From Thermoplasmata archaeon (GTDB lineage: Archaea > Thermoplasmatota > Poseidoniia > Poseidoniales > Thalassarchaeaceae): a DNA stretch of 46,291 nucleotides. The stretch covers positions 1-46,291 of the forward strand of contig PBXQ01000077.1 in assembly GCA_002727675.1 (NCBI GenBank), given 5' to 3'. Numbering within the stretch: the first letter of the stretch is position 1; each line of letters opens with the position of its first letter. A program made the position numbers and the translations under genes. This document shows positions 34,513-45,000 of this stretch, piece by piece. Under the pieces are notes generated by a model, which saw only the letters and a program-made list of their open reading frames with translations, did no database searches and was not told the DNA's origin.

Positions 34513-37002
34513 CTACTCTAATTTATGCATTTCAGTCAAATGTGTTTTGAACTCCATTAATACTTCTGGTACTACAATTCCTGTGATAGGTTTTCCACGA
34601 CCTAATCCAGCTTCATTCTTTGCACCCCATACATCGGAATTAAATTCCGTAATTTGTTTTGTCAATCCACGAAATCTACCACCTTCAACAGTATCCCCTA
34701 ATTGGCAATCAGGGATTTCTGGGAACTGGCGAATATCTACTGCTGAAACACCATAAAGAGTTGATGAAAGGTGATGACAAAGGAAAGGGCATATTGGTGA
34801 AAACATGGTAAGTAAGTCCCTTACAATCCTGTGTAAAGTCCATGCTGCTGAAATATCACCATCATATAACCTAGTTTTTGACATCTCTAACCAATGGTTA
34901 GGAAATAAACCTGTACTGAAATTTTTCATCAATTGGGCTGCTGTATAAATATCAATATTAGACCACGCCCCTTTAACTGATTTATTGAGTTCGCAATATT
35001 CTGACAAAATCCATTTATCTGCCACCGTTAAATCACTAGGAGGAATTTCCAAGTTTTTGGGCGTCTCAAATGTACTAGCAAAACGAGCAACGTTGAATAT
35101 TTTAGTTAAAACACCATAATATTTTGCTTCTATTTCTTCTGGATTGATTTGGAAATCATCACCCACCTGGGCATCACAAGCCTTCCATAATCTGAAGCAT
35201 TCTGAACCAATTTTATTTGCTTTAAGTTGAACTGTCTTATCAGGACCCTTCACTTTCCATGAACCTGTTCTGCCGCCCGCACCGCACTCCAAAACAGAAT
35301 CTGCATCTATACCATTACCCAATGATTTGGACATTTTACGTCCCCAAGGATCCATGCCTAAGCCATCAATCCAAACATTTTGAAAACCTGGTTTATCAAA
35401 CATTAATGCAGATTTGAGTAGAGTATAATACAACCAAGTCCTTACTATTTCCTTCCCTTGAGGGCGAAGTCCTGTAGGGAAAGAACGCTCGAATACATCA
35501 TCATCATTCAGGTAACCTGAAACAAATAAATTAGAATTAGATGAATCCATCCATGTGTCGAACACCTTTTCCTCGCCTTTTAAATCACCCAATTCATCTA
35601 TTAATGAATCATAATCACCGATATCTTCTCTTGTTTCACGATTTAAAACTCTTGAACCACTAGAGGGTTTTTCCCTCCATGGCTGAACATAGACACCAGA
35701 ATTAGGAACTACTACTTTAGTGCCATCTGCTGAATACCAAATAGGAATTTCAGTATGATACCATCTTCTTCGACTAATAGGCCAATCAATAGTAATATTA
35801 TCCATCCAATCTAGTAAAAATTGCTTATTTCTAGGTGGGATGAAATTTATTTCATTTGCTATGTCTGATAACCTATCTTGTATATGTGTTTGACGAACAT
35901 ACCACTCCTTAAGCAGAATAATCTCAACAGGATTTTTCCCTCTTTCTGAAACGGGAACTTCTTGTTCCCTAGATTCCATATTCACTACTCTACTATCACT
36001 ATCTAGTAAAGCAATAATATGCTCCCTAGCATCTTTGACATTCATGCCACTGAGTGGCCCCGAAATCTCAGTCATGCAACCATCCAAACCAATTGCTTGG
36101 AATGGATTTAGGCCTAAATCTCTGAATACGGCGACGTCGTTTTGATCACCAAATGAACAGACCATAAGTACACCCGATCCAAACTCTGATTTTACAGAGG
36201 GGTGTGTTTTAATTTCAACAGTTGTACTTCTACCATTTACTTCAACAGGAAGTTCAATTTTTTTGCCTACTAGATGAGAGTACCTTTTATCATCAGGATG
36301 TACAACAACAACCCCACATGCACATATCAATTCTGGCCTAGTAGTTGAGATAATGACATCTTCGCCATCTTCAGTAGTCCATCTAACATCCACCAAAGTA
36401 GTAATTCTTTGTAATCTTTCTACTTCTGCATCAGCAATAGTAGTGCCCTCAATTGGATCATAAATATTAGGTCTTAAATCTTCAATTATTTGGCCACTCT
36501 TAAACAAATCAACAAATATAGACTGAGTTACTGCTCTGTATTCTGGAGAATCTGTCAAATATTCTTTTGAGAAGTCACAAGACAAACCTACACGGCTTGC
36601 AGTTTCCCTCATTGCTTGAGTAAATTCCTCAATAGTAACCTCACATAACTTTAGAAATTCTGAACGATCATATGATTTCATTTTCTTCCCAGTATTTTTC
36701 TCTACTGTGAATTCAATATTGATTCCATTACGATCCACCCCCCACGGAAAATAAACTTCTTTGCCCATTAATCGTTGACTACGTGCTATTACATCAATCA
36801 TAGAATATTGAGCTACTGCACCAATATGCCAAGTACCACTAGGGTATGGGGGTGGAGTATCAATTACAAACAATTCTTTACCTGAATTTGGTTTGAATCC
36901 ATAGCGCTGATCATATTCATTTTTATCATCGTAATGCTCCTCTTGAATACGCTTTTCTAAATCAATCGTCCAACGTTTTTCACTGATTCGTGGTTCTGCC
37001 AT
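34513..37002 (-). CDS. valS: Valyl-tRNA synthetase, archaeal type
   Basis: It charges tRNA-Val. The 829 aa contain the class I signatures: PPPYPSGTWHIGA (the HIGH position reads HIGA) near 50-62, and DPWGRKMSKSLGN. FPWGVDRNGINIEFTVEKNT marks the catalytic core. The CP1 editing domain is recognisable from ISTTRPELICACG and DVAVFRDLGLNP. The anticodon-binding region is in the last ~200 residues, with no long C-terminal coiled coil as in bacterial ValRS. A matching tRNA-Val(GAC) lies in the same window. Confidence 0.95.
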   Translation of the reverse strand: MAEPRISEKRWTIDLEKRIQEEHYDDKNEYDQRYGFKPNSGKELFVIDTPPPYPSGTWHIGAVAQYSMIDVIARSQRLMGKEVYFPWGVDRNGINIEFTVEKNTGKKMKSYDRSEFLKLCEVTIEEFTQAMRETASRVGLSCDFSKEYLTDSPEYRAVTQSIFVDLFKSGQIIEDLRPNIYDPIEGTTIADAEVERLQRITTLVDVRWTTEDGEDVIISTTRPELICACGVVVVHPDDKRYSHLVGKKIELPVEVNGRSTTVEIKTHPSVKSEFGSGVLMVCSFGDQNDVAVFRDLGLNPFQAIGLDGCMTEISGPLSGMNVKDAREHIIALLDSDSRVVNMESREQEVPVSERGKNPVEIILLKEWYVRQTHIQDRLSDIANEINFIPPRNKQFLLDWMDNITIDWPISRRRWYHTEIPIWYSADGTKVVVPNSGVYVQPWREKPSSGSRVLNRETREDIGDYDSLIDELGDLKGEEKVFDTWMDSSNSNLFVSGYLNDDDVFERSFPTGLRPQGKEIVRTWLYYTLLKSALMFDKPGFQNVWIDGLGMDPWGRKMSKSLGNGIDADSVLECGAGGRTGSWKVKGPDKTVQLKANKIGSECFRLWKACDAQVGDDFQINPEEIEAKYYGVLTKIFNVARFASTFETPKNLEIPPSDLTVADKWILSEYCELNKSVKGAWSNIDIYTAAQLMKNFSTGLFPNHWLEMSKTRLYDGDISAAWTLHRIVRDLLTMFSPICPFLCHHLSSTLYGVSAVDIRQFPEIPDCQLGDTVEGGRFRGLTKQITEFNSDVWGAKNEAGLGRGKPITGIVVPEVLMEFKTHLTEMHKLE

Positions 37003-37139
37003 TTAGATTCCAACTAAAGCCCCATCACAAGTCAACAGCAAGGGTCCTCGTTACTCCGCCTCGTGTTTCTATTCAAGAGGGTGCCGATTAATAATTCCAA
37101 ACAAAATATATCTGCAATGATATAGTAATGTCAAATAAT

Positions 37140-37153
37140 CACTCTAAAGAGTG
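37140..37153. promoter_or_regulatory. Inverted repeat CACTCT-AA-AGAGTG upstream of the RND gene
   Basis: A 6-bp inverted repeat with a 2-nt centre, 47 bases before the GTG start of the RND transporter. AAAATATAT at 37103-37111 is a candidate TATA box 40 bases further up. It could be an operator. The 197-base interval with valS (37003-37199) contains no ORF of note. Confidence 0.4.
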
Positions 37154-37199
37154 AATAGATGACTTAGATGTTAAAGGCAATTGATTACACGAAGTATCG

Positions 37200-40175
37200 G
37201 TGAAGAACATCTCGGAGGAGGGTGAAGATAAATCAGGGCCCTTAAAGTCCAACTCTTCACCACTGTCAGATAGGTTACTAGCAACAACAGACAAAGTAAA
37301 AGAAAAAATCAGTGATTTTGATACTGATGGCGCCATGGATGCTATCCTAGCAGCACCTAGAAGACTGAAAAAAGAATTACGAAAAATGACTTTCTTCAGC
37401 TCTTTAACACGATTCCCTGCGCCTACCGTTGCAATATGTATCCTATTCACAATGTTTTTCTTATTTCATTCTGGAATTCTAGATAAATGGACAGGTACAG
37501 CCTCAATAAATGTGAATGGTGATTTAGAAGTTTATTTGCCTGACGATTCAAGAGTCAAGGACGACATCTCCACAATTGAAGAAGATTGGACCACAAACGC
37601 CATGATTATCTACGTAGAATCGGAAAACCAAGCTGTAACTAATGTAGAAATTCTAAAACAATTTGATTTGATTGAACGACAATTGAATAAGGTTGTTTCA
37701 GATGGCGGTGATGAAGATGGAATAATTTATATTTTATCCATATCAACTGTTGTAAAAGAAGTCAACTCATCTGCCCCCAGAGTGGCTAAAGCATTCTTCT
37801 CAAATGCATTTGATGAGAATCTCTCTCAACAAATAAATAATCAAATTGATGATTTGGGCGACACACTTGGCGGATACAGCATTCCCGACGACCAAAATAG
37901 AGTTAATCAAATAATTGGAGAGTTGCCACCTAACGCAAAAGACAAGCTCTACCGAGATGTAGGATCAGGAGCCCTTGAAACACTTGGATACCCCAATAGA
38001 GGAGTTATTGTTGTGGGTGTTGTTGATTCCGGTTTTGTGGCAACAGAAATACCAGAAGTTTGTAAAACTGGGGGGCAAAGGCAGAGTGAAGCATATACCG
38101 ATATTATCACATACACTGAGTGCTGGATAGAACAAACATCTTTAGAAAATAACTGGAACAAAGATACATCAGATTGCCAAGACACAAATGATGGGCAAAA
38201 CACAACTGGCCCCGAGTGTCTTGGTTTGACAATGACATTAACTGGACCTGTACCAATTACCAACTCAGTTACAAAATACTCATTTGTCCTATTTTGGCAG
38301 ATTTTCCCCCTTGCTATTGTGGCCGTGGCTTTCGGACTATTCCTCTTTCATTCTGATTTAATCCAAACTGGTAGAGTAAGGGTTATTCAAGGAATTAAAG
38401 TCATTATAATTTCAGGTTTACCAACACTTTGTTCAGTTTGGTGGACTTTAGGTATTATTGGATATTTAGACTATGAAGTCACAATGACTGTTATTATTGT
38501 TGGTCCAATTTTATTGGCATTAGGGGTATCATATGGCCTACATATCACTAATAGGTATGCAGAGGAATCCGGGACACCAGAAGATAAAATGGCAATCGCT
38601 TTGCAATCTACAGGTAAAGCAGTACTACTTTCTGCAATTACTACTGTAATAGGGTTCATTTCCTTAGTTTCTACTCCAATGGCACCAATTAAAACAGTTG
38701 GAATTGCCCTAGCAGGAGGTATTGTCATCGTATACATGCTTACAATGGTCATGGTACCAAATTTGACGATGCTATTAGACTTGAAGAAACCAAGTCATCC
38801 GCCACCAAAAATTATTGAATTCATTGTTGAAAAACCCATTAGTTGGCCAAAAATCACATTAAGTTTCTTTATCATCTTGATGTTAATATCATCGGTTTGG
38901 GCTAGGCCACTAGTAGAGGAGAATATCGATTTACTTGACATGGCTCCTGAAGGCCAACCCCCTATATTAAAGATGAAACAGTATAGCGATGAATTCAATG
39001 CTGGACAGATTGGGATGCTGCTAGTTGATGGCGCAATTTCTGGAGATAGAGATGATGATACAACTGAAAATGACGACCCTTTTTCGAAATTACAGGATAT
39101 TGAGACACTCGAAAATAAAAGTGATAGTGTAGACAAAACTAATGCAGTAAGTATTGTTTTCTTGATGAAATCTGTTGGAGTTTCAGTAAGTGTTTCTGGT
39201 GAATTATTTTTGCCATTTTGTGATATTGCAGGAGGTACTGCAGGCGAAGTTTGTTATGTTATTTTTGATCGTGAACAAGAGCAAGATGCCACCTTTTGGA
39301 AGGTCTTAAACACTTTTAATACCGATGACGATGGAAATAAACGTGTCCAAATATTCCTCCTCGACGTTTTCTATGCATCACTAACCCAAGAAACTCGTCA
39401 ATTATTCATCAACGATACCTTTCAAAGGAGTTTGATATACATCGATATGCCATTTATGAATGTACAAGATACTCAAGAAGCTGTTGACGAAGTTAACAAG
39501 GCAGCAGAAAGAAACTATCCAGGAGGAATCACATCATCACCCCTTATAGGGGTCGCCGCGGTTACTATTGCTGTCAATGAACTAATCGTTGGTTCTCAAT
39601 GGACATCTCTTGGATTTGCACTGATTGCTACACTTTTTACTTTAGCCATTGTCTTTAGGGACCCGAAATATGCATTTTTGACTACTTTGCCTGTTGTTTT
39701 TACAGTTGCAATGCAATGGCTTGTAATGCAACAAATGGAAGTGACCCTATCATTAGTTACAGTAATGATCGGTTCTATATTGGTAGGTGTGGGTATTGAT
39801 TTCAGCATACATATTGCTAATCGAGTTAGAGAACAAGGGGGGACTATCGAGGCTGTTAGAGAAGCATGTACAACTACAGGAATGTCCTTGATTGAGGCCG
39901 TAGTAGTCACTTGTGCTGGACTGGCCACCGCATTTTTCATTCCGATACCCGCCCTAAAACCGTTCGTTAAGGTAATTATCATCCTCCTAATAGTTGCAGC
40001 ATCTTCTGCACTCTTGTTATTACCAGCTATTTTCACATTCCTCATTCAAAGTGGAGTAGGATTAGTGGGAGGTTCTGCCACCATGATTAGAACTGCAAAA
40101 CTGATTGCTAAAGGTGAAGATGAGGAAGTTGTATTGGCATCATCAACTCATAGAATAGACCATGATTCATGGTGA
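37200..40175 (+). CDS. RND-superfamily (MMPL/patched-like) membrane transporter
   Basis: A protein of 991 aa. One membrane helix near residue 75 (PTVAICILFTMFFLFHSGI) is followed by a large loop with the typical start of an RND porter domain (LEVYLPDDSRVKDDISTIEE). About five helices form the first sterol-sensing-like block (VTMTVIIVGPILLALGVSYG, LLSAITTVIGFISLVS). The whole plan then repeats with a second loop and five more helices (LSLVTVMIGSILVGVGIDFS, LIEAVVVTCAGLATAFFI). Proton-driven export of lipids or other hydrophobic compounds is usual for the family; the substrate here is unknown. The first ~70 residues are a soluble acidic leader. GTG start. Confidence 0.9.
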   Translation: MKNISEEGEDKSGPLKSNSSPLSDRLLATTDKVKEKISDFDTDGAMDAILAAPRRLKKELRKMTFFSSLTRFPAPTVAICILFTMFFLFHSGILDKWTGTASINVNGDLEVYLPDDSRVKDDISTIEEDWTTNAMIIYVESENQAVTNVEILKQFDLIERQLNKVVSDGGDEDGIIYILSISTVVKEVNSSAPRVAKAFFSNAFDENLSQQINNQIDDLGDTLGGYSIPDDQNRVNQIIGELPPNAKDKLYRDVGSGALETLGYPNRGVIVVGVVDSGFVATEIPEVCKTGGQRQSEAYTDIITYTECWIEQTSLENNWNKDTSDCQDTNDGQNTTGPECLGLTMTLTGPVPITNSVTKYSFVLFWQIFPLAIVAVAFGLFLFHSDLIQTGRVRVIQGIKVIIISGLPTLCSVWWTLGIIGYLDYEVTMTVIIVGPILLALGVSYGLHITNRYAEESGTPEDKMAIALQSTGKAVLLSAITTVIGFISLVSTPMAPIKTVGIALAGGIVIVYMLTMVMVPNLTMLLDLKKPSHPPPKIIEFIVEKPISWPKITLSFFIILMLISSVWARPLVEENIDLLDMAPEGQPPILKMKQYSDEFNAGQIGMLLVDGAISGDRDDDTTENDDPFSKLQDIETLENKSDSVDKTNAVSIVFLMKSVGVSVSVSGELFLPFCDIAGGTAGEVCYVIFDREQEQDATFWKVLNTFNTDDDGNKRVQIFLLDVFYASLTQETRQLFINDTFQRSLIYIDMPFMNVQDTQEAVDEVNKAAERNYPGGITSSPLIGVAAVTIAVNELIVGSQWTSLGFALIATLFTLAIVFRDPKYAFLTTLPVVFTVAMQWLVMQQMEVTLSLVTVMIGSILVGVGIDFSIHIANRVREQGGTIEAVREACTTTGMSLIEAVVVTCAGLATAFFIPIPALKPFVKVIIILLIVAASSALLLLPAIFTFLIQSGVGLVGGSATMIRTAKLIAKGEDEEVVLASSTHRIDHDSW

Positions 40176-40206
40176 AGTCAATAGACTAGACACCATATCG
40201 GGGTTC

Positions 40207-40680
40207 ATGGTATCTTATTGGTTAATGAAGAGTGAACCCGATGTTTATCCCTGGGAACAACTGGTTGAAGATGGTGAAACTCACTGGGATGGTGTTAGAA
40301 ATTATCAAGCACGAAATTTCATGAGAGATGATATGAAAGTAGGTGATTTAGTTTTCTTTTATCATTCCAATTGTAAACCACCACATATCGCTGGAATAGC
40401 CGTAATTAGTAAACAAGGATATCCTGACTTCACAGCATTAGACGCACAATCAAAATATTTCGACCCTAAATCTTCTGAAGATAACCCTCGGTGGTTTATG
40501 GTAAATATCAAACCAGTAATTGGCATTGACCCGATATCCTTAACAGACCTAAAACTGAACCCCAAACTAGTTGATATGCCTCTGATTCAGAAAGGGCAGA
40601 GGCTAAGTGTGCAACCAGTACCTAAAGAATGCTTCAAAATAATTTGTCAAATAGCAGAAATTGACGAAGGGATAATGTGA
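40207..40680 (+). CDS. EVE-domain protein (THYN1-like)
   Basis: EVE domains are PUA-like folds that bind modified bases such as methylcytosine in DNA or modified RNA. From ATG 40207 it is 157 aa. The family core is near-complete: YWLMKSEPDVYPWEQL, WDGVRNYQARNFMRDDMKVG, DLVFFYHSNCKPPHIAGIAV, and PRWFMVNIKP. The ORF track's extension to 40162 overlaps the RND stop and is probably not translated. It is a single-domain protein with no nuclease or McrB partner nearby, so a house-keeping role is more likely than restriction. Confidence 0.92.
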   Translation: MVSYWLMKSEPDVYPWEQLVEDGETHWDGVRNYQARNFMRDDMKVGDLVFFYHSNCKPPHIAGIAVISKQGYPDFTALDAQSKYFDPKSSEDNPRWFMVNIKPVIGIDPISLTDLKLNPKLVDMPLIQKGQRLSVQPVPKECFKIICQIAEIDEGIM

Positions 40681-40717
40681 CATCATAGAGCATGATCAGA
40701 AGTAATGAGGGAGTAAA

Positions 40718-41935
40718 ATGGAACCAATACCAGTATCTAATAGAGCTGCACAAATAGAATATGCCATTCGTGATGTAGTGGTACCCGCAACTGAACTAGA
40801 GAAAAAAGGTCATAAAATTATCAAATTAAATATTGGCGACCCTTTGGCTTATCCCGGCCTACCGACTCCTACGCATATGGTTTCATCATTCCAAGATTCA
40901 TTGAATAATCAGGAAAATGGATATTCACACTCTTATGGCATTTCAGAACTTCGCCAAGCAATTTCTGATGATGAATCTGCCAAAGGTTGGAATTGTTTAC
41001 CAGATAATGTCTATGTCTGCCATGGAGTCACTGAAGCATTACAAATTATTTTTGCAGCCGTATTGCAGGATGGAGATGCAGTCCTATCACCAGGACCACA
41101 TTACCCTCCATACATGACATATCCTCCACTATTTGGAGGAAAAACAATCGAATATAGATTAGATTCAGAAAATGGGTGGGCACCCGATTTAGATGACATA
41201 AGAGAAAAAATGAATGATTCTGTTAAGTTATTGGTTCTAATTAACCCTAATAACCCCACAGGAGGAATTGCTGACAAAAATACAATAGAAGGCATGTTAG
41301 ATATTGCATCAAAATGGCCCAACTGCATCATTATAGCAGATGAGATATATGATGGTCTAAATTTTGAAAATAACCATTTATCTACTCCGGCAATTGCTTC
41401 TAATATAGAATCTAATGTTCCAGTAATATCACTAAATGGAGTTAGCAAGGTATACTACGCCCCCGGTTGGAGAATAGGATACATGGCATTTTATGACCCC
41501 ATAGATAGATTAAATCTTGTAAGAGATGGAATCGAAAGATTACTACGATCTAGATTATGCGCATCAACACCTGCTCAAAAGGGATACCTTTCAGGATTGA
41601 CATCTGATCGTTCATGGATGGACGAATACAGTTCAAAATTACTTGAACGTAGAGACTATTGTATGTCTAGGATATCATCTATAGAAGGATTAGATGCTCA
41701 AAAACCCGGCGGAGCATTCTATCTTTTTGTTAAATTAACACACCCTAAATGGATGAATGATGATAAACAATTTGTACTTGAATTATTACACCAAGAAAAG
41801 GTACTTACTGTGCATGGTTCAGGGTTTAGCCCAGAATTCGGAAAGGGATTCTTCCGCATAGTTTATCTTCCTGAAATTCATGTTTTAAAGGAAGCATTTG
41901 ATCGTATTGAAAGATTCTTGATTAATAGTAAATAA
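40718..41935 (+). CDS. Class I aminotransferase (alanine/aspartate type)
   Basis: A pyridoxal-phosphate enzyme of 405 aa. IKLNIGDPLAYPG and NGYSHSYGISELRQAI mark the substrate-side arm. LINPNNPTGGIA, IIIADEIYDGL (cofactor-ring Asp and Tyr), SLNGVSKVYYAPGWRIGY (Schiff-base Lys at 244) and FFRIVYLP (carboxylate-binding Arg) complete the active site. The closest group by pattern is the archaeal alanine aminotransferase AlaA-like set, but aspartate or aromatic amino acids cannot be excluded. GAGGGAG lies ahead of ATG 40718. A CAGGGTC hairpin follows 12 bases after its stop. Confidence 0.9.
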   Translation: MEPIPVSNRAAQIEYAIRDVVVPATELEKKGHKIIKLNIGDPLAYPGLPTPTHMVSSFQDSLNNQENGYSHSYGISELRQAISDDESAKGWNCLPDNVYVCHGVTEALQIIFAAVLQDGDAVLSPGPHYPPYMTYPPLFGGKTIEYRLDSENGWAPDLDDIREKMNDSVKLLVLINPNNPTGGIADKNTIEGMLDIASKWPNCIIIADEIYDGLNFENNHLSTPAIASNIESNVPVISLNGVSKVYYAPGWRIGYMAFYDPIDRLNLVRDGIERLLRSRLCASTPAQKGYLSGLTSDRSWMDEYSSKLLERRDYCMSRISSIEGLDAQKPGGAFYLFVKLTHPKWMNDDKQFVLELLHQEKVLTVHGSGFSPEFGKGFFRIVYLPEIHVLKEAFDRIERFLINSK

Positions 41936-41947
41936 TCGCCATACGAA

Positions 41948-41964
41948 CAGGGTCTATGACCCTG
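41948..41964. repeat. Perfect inverted repeat CAGGGTC-TAT-GACCCTG
   Basis: A 7-bp stem with a 3-nt loop lies in the 70-base gap between the aminotransferase and the 1026-aa membrane protein. No U-tract follows, so it is not a classical terminator. It may instead be a protein site or an RNA hairpin near the start of the downstream transcript. Confidence 0.6.
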
Positions 41965-42005
41965 AGAAGCAAAACCGATTATAACACGAAGGTGGGCGAC
42001 AGGGC

Positions 42006-45000
42006 ATGGGACGTGCTTTGACTCGGTGTTCACGGGCGGTAACAAACCTAATTACCACCCTATCATTTGTTTTACTTGCCCCTACTGTTACTGCTAGCCC
42101 TACTATAGTATCTTCAAGTCATGTTGAACTACATTTGATGATTCCATTAGTAATTTCAATTATTTTTGGTTTATTTCTCTGGAGATGGCTATTGCCAATG
42201 TCATTATCCAATTTGCAAGTTGCATTCGAAATTGATGATGGGTTGTATGAAGTCCACCGCTTAACAAAAAACAAAAGAGAAGCATTGAGGCTGCTTGCTG
42301 CACCAAAAGTTGCAATCGGTTCAATGGCATATTTACTTGCAATGACTGGCATTTTGCTAATTGTTGCTGAATTACTAATTGGCCCCTCAGTTTTTTACCA
42401 GCCTGTAATTTACATGATGTTAATTTTAATCGCATTTCCGATTATTCTTTCGCCTTTCGTCACACTATACGCCCAACTATCTAAGCATACTAGCGACATT
42501 GGCAAATTATCCCTCTCCAAGACATTGTATGGTATGGTCTCTACTATTATGTTGGTGCTTGTTAGTACAATAGCGGTTTTCATGATAGGGTATCAAAAAT
42601 CTGGAAATGGAGCAGACCAAGATGTTTTAGGCCAGTGGATAGGTTTTGCACTACTTATGTTCATGGCTCCTACAATACTAGCATATGGTAGAATTATGGG
42701 AGCCTCATGGAACACGTTGATAATCAATAAATGGAGAACAATGAAAGGATTACCGACTGCTATTGATCCTGACAAGCCAGGTTATTTCAAGAGGTTCTTC
42801 TCATTAATAATTGTCTTATTTTTGGCTACAATGCCATTAGCAGCATTGAACGGGATTGTCACACTAGTATTTGTCCAAATTGAAAATCCAGCAGATGCTA
42901 ATTCAATGTTAGATTTAGGCGGAATTATCGGTTGGGAAATATATCAATTTGTTGAAAATAACCCAATTCTACTCAAACTTATTTCATTGAAAGCTTTGGA
43001 AATCACTCTTGCATCCTACCTAATGCTAAATGTTGCTGTTGTAGGTTTAGCATTTATATTTGAATTAACTAGAAACCTTTTCCTTGGTGGACAAACATTC
43101 GCAGGCATAGGTGGAGTGATTCTAGCTAGGCCACGTGAAATACGTAGTGAGATTGATGTACAGGGTAAAATTCTATTTTTTGGTTTAGCAGGATTTAGTG
43201 GATATTCAGTAATATTATTGATTTTACAGACTTACAAAGAATTTAGTCACTTAATGCCATATGGTGAGTCATCACCTTTTCTTCAGGAAGAAATCCTACT
43301 CTCCCAGACTTGGCAATTTATTGCTGCAGGGCAAGCCATTTTCCTCCTAACATGGATCCTTAGTTTAACCCGTTTCAAAACAATGCAACAATTAAGATTT
43401 GATCTGAATCCAGATGTCCGTAGAGAAGGCGCCATACTGTCCGGAGGCGGCGATTGGATGAGAAATCATGTAGAAAGTGCCGCTTACAATGATAATTTAG
43501 ATGCATTGAGGAAATTCCAAAATGATAACATCAAAGGGAACCAATTAGTAGTTCAACTTGAAAAAAGCAGGGCACGAATGTTAGAATGTGCTATGCGCGG
43601 ACTTTGGCCTGAGGCTATTGATGTTGCTAGAAAACTACTAGCTCAACAGGGTGGTGATGATGATGAAGCTAGAATGATCATCGCGGCAGGACATATTGCA
43701 TCTAGAAGATTAGATGCTGCAAAAGAGGCCCTAAGAGGTTTAGAACAACCAGAAGGATATGATGAGCCAGAAATTCTTTCTTTTGTAGCAGAATGGTTTG
43801 ACCCTTGGGATGGAAAAGCTAAATTTGACGACTTCTATGATTGGGAACATAGTTCATCTATTGATTACTTACAAGAATTACAAAAAAGGTTGCAGTTTTG
43901 GGAACCGGACACATCTATAGACTCGACACATAATGACCCATTGACTTTACACGCAATGATTAGTTCTGTAGCAACACTAAGAGCACAAAGAAGACATGAT
44001 GAAGCATTAGAACTGGCCTTGGATTGCATAAGAAAAAATCCAAATTCTGCTAAAGCACGTATAGCAGCATCATTGTGCCTAATAGATTCAGGAGATTGGT
44101 TTGACGCTCTTGATATTTTTGAAGAATTACAAATTAGTGCTCCTGAAGATCCTCGTGTAAAAGCACTAGGATTAATTTTAGGATTCGCTGCTCCAAAGAA
44201 TGAACTCGAATCGGCTATAGTTGATGCGCCTAAAAAAGAATTCCGAAGATGGGTTGACGAAGCACCTGCTAACGCAATTGCAGCACTAACAACAAATAAT
44301 GGAGAAGACGAAGCAATTACAGCTAACATCTTAATTGCTGCCCATGAAGGAATAGAAAGAGAAGTACCGCCTAGATATACTCCTTCAACAGCCTGGAGGG
44401 TATTCAATTTACTTGTTCTTTTACCAATGTGGATATTTTCAGGGATAGTAGCTTATTCTAGGAGTGATAGTCAAACAATAGGAATAATATTTTCAATCTC
44501 ACTAATTGCACTTCATTACTTTGGCTTAAAATTCAGACGACAACAACGTAGAGTTATTCGCCACAGAGATCAAAAGGCTATGGTAACATACGCTAAGAGA
44601 TTAAAACGATACAAAGTATCTTTTGACAAGGATAGAATACCAGTAGGAACTCATTTGCTTCTTTCGGGCTTGCTCGTAACAATTAATGGAGTAGTATATG
44701 ATTTAGGACTGCCTGGCTGGCTAGTAGTTAGATTACCCAAATCTACGAATAAAATAGTAAAAAGAAATCTGGCAACGAGGCGGAAAAAATTATTGAAAAG
44801 CTCACCTGCTAGATGTTCCCCTCTTCCAACTGAATGGTGGAATAAGAGGCCAAAACCTGTTAAAAAAGAAAAAAGAGTACTTGAAAAGTTAATCGGCCCT
44901 GCGGCTTACCGTGGAAAGCAAATCAGAAATTTAACAGGCGCCGCAGATGCTACAGATGGTGAACGAGTACCCATCATGGAAACAAATTTAGAAGAAAAAC

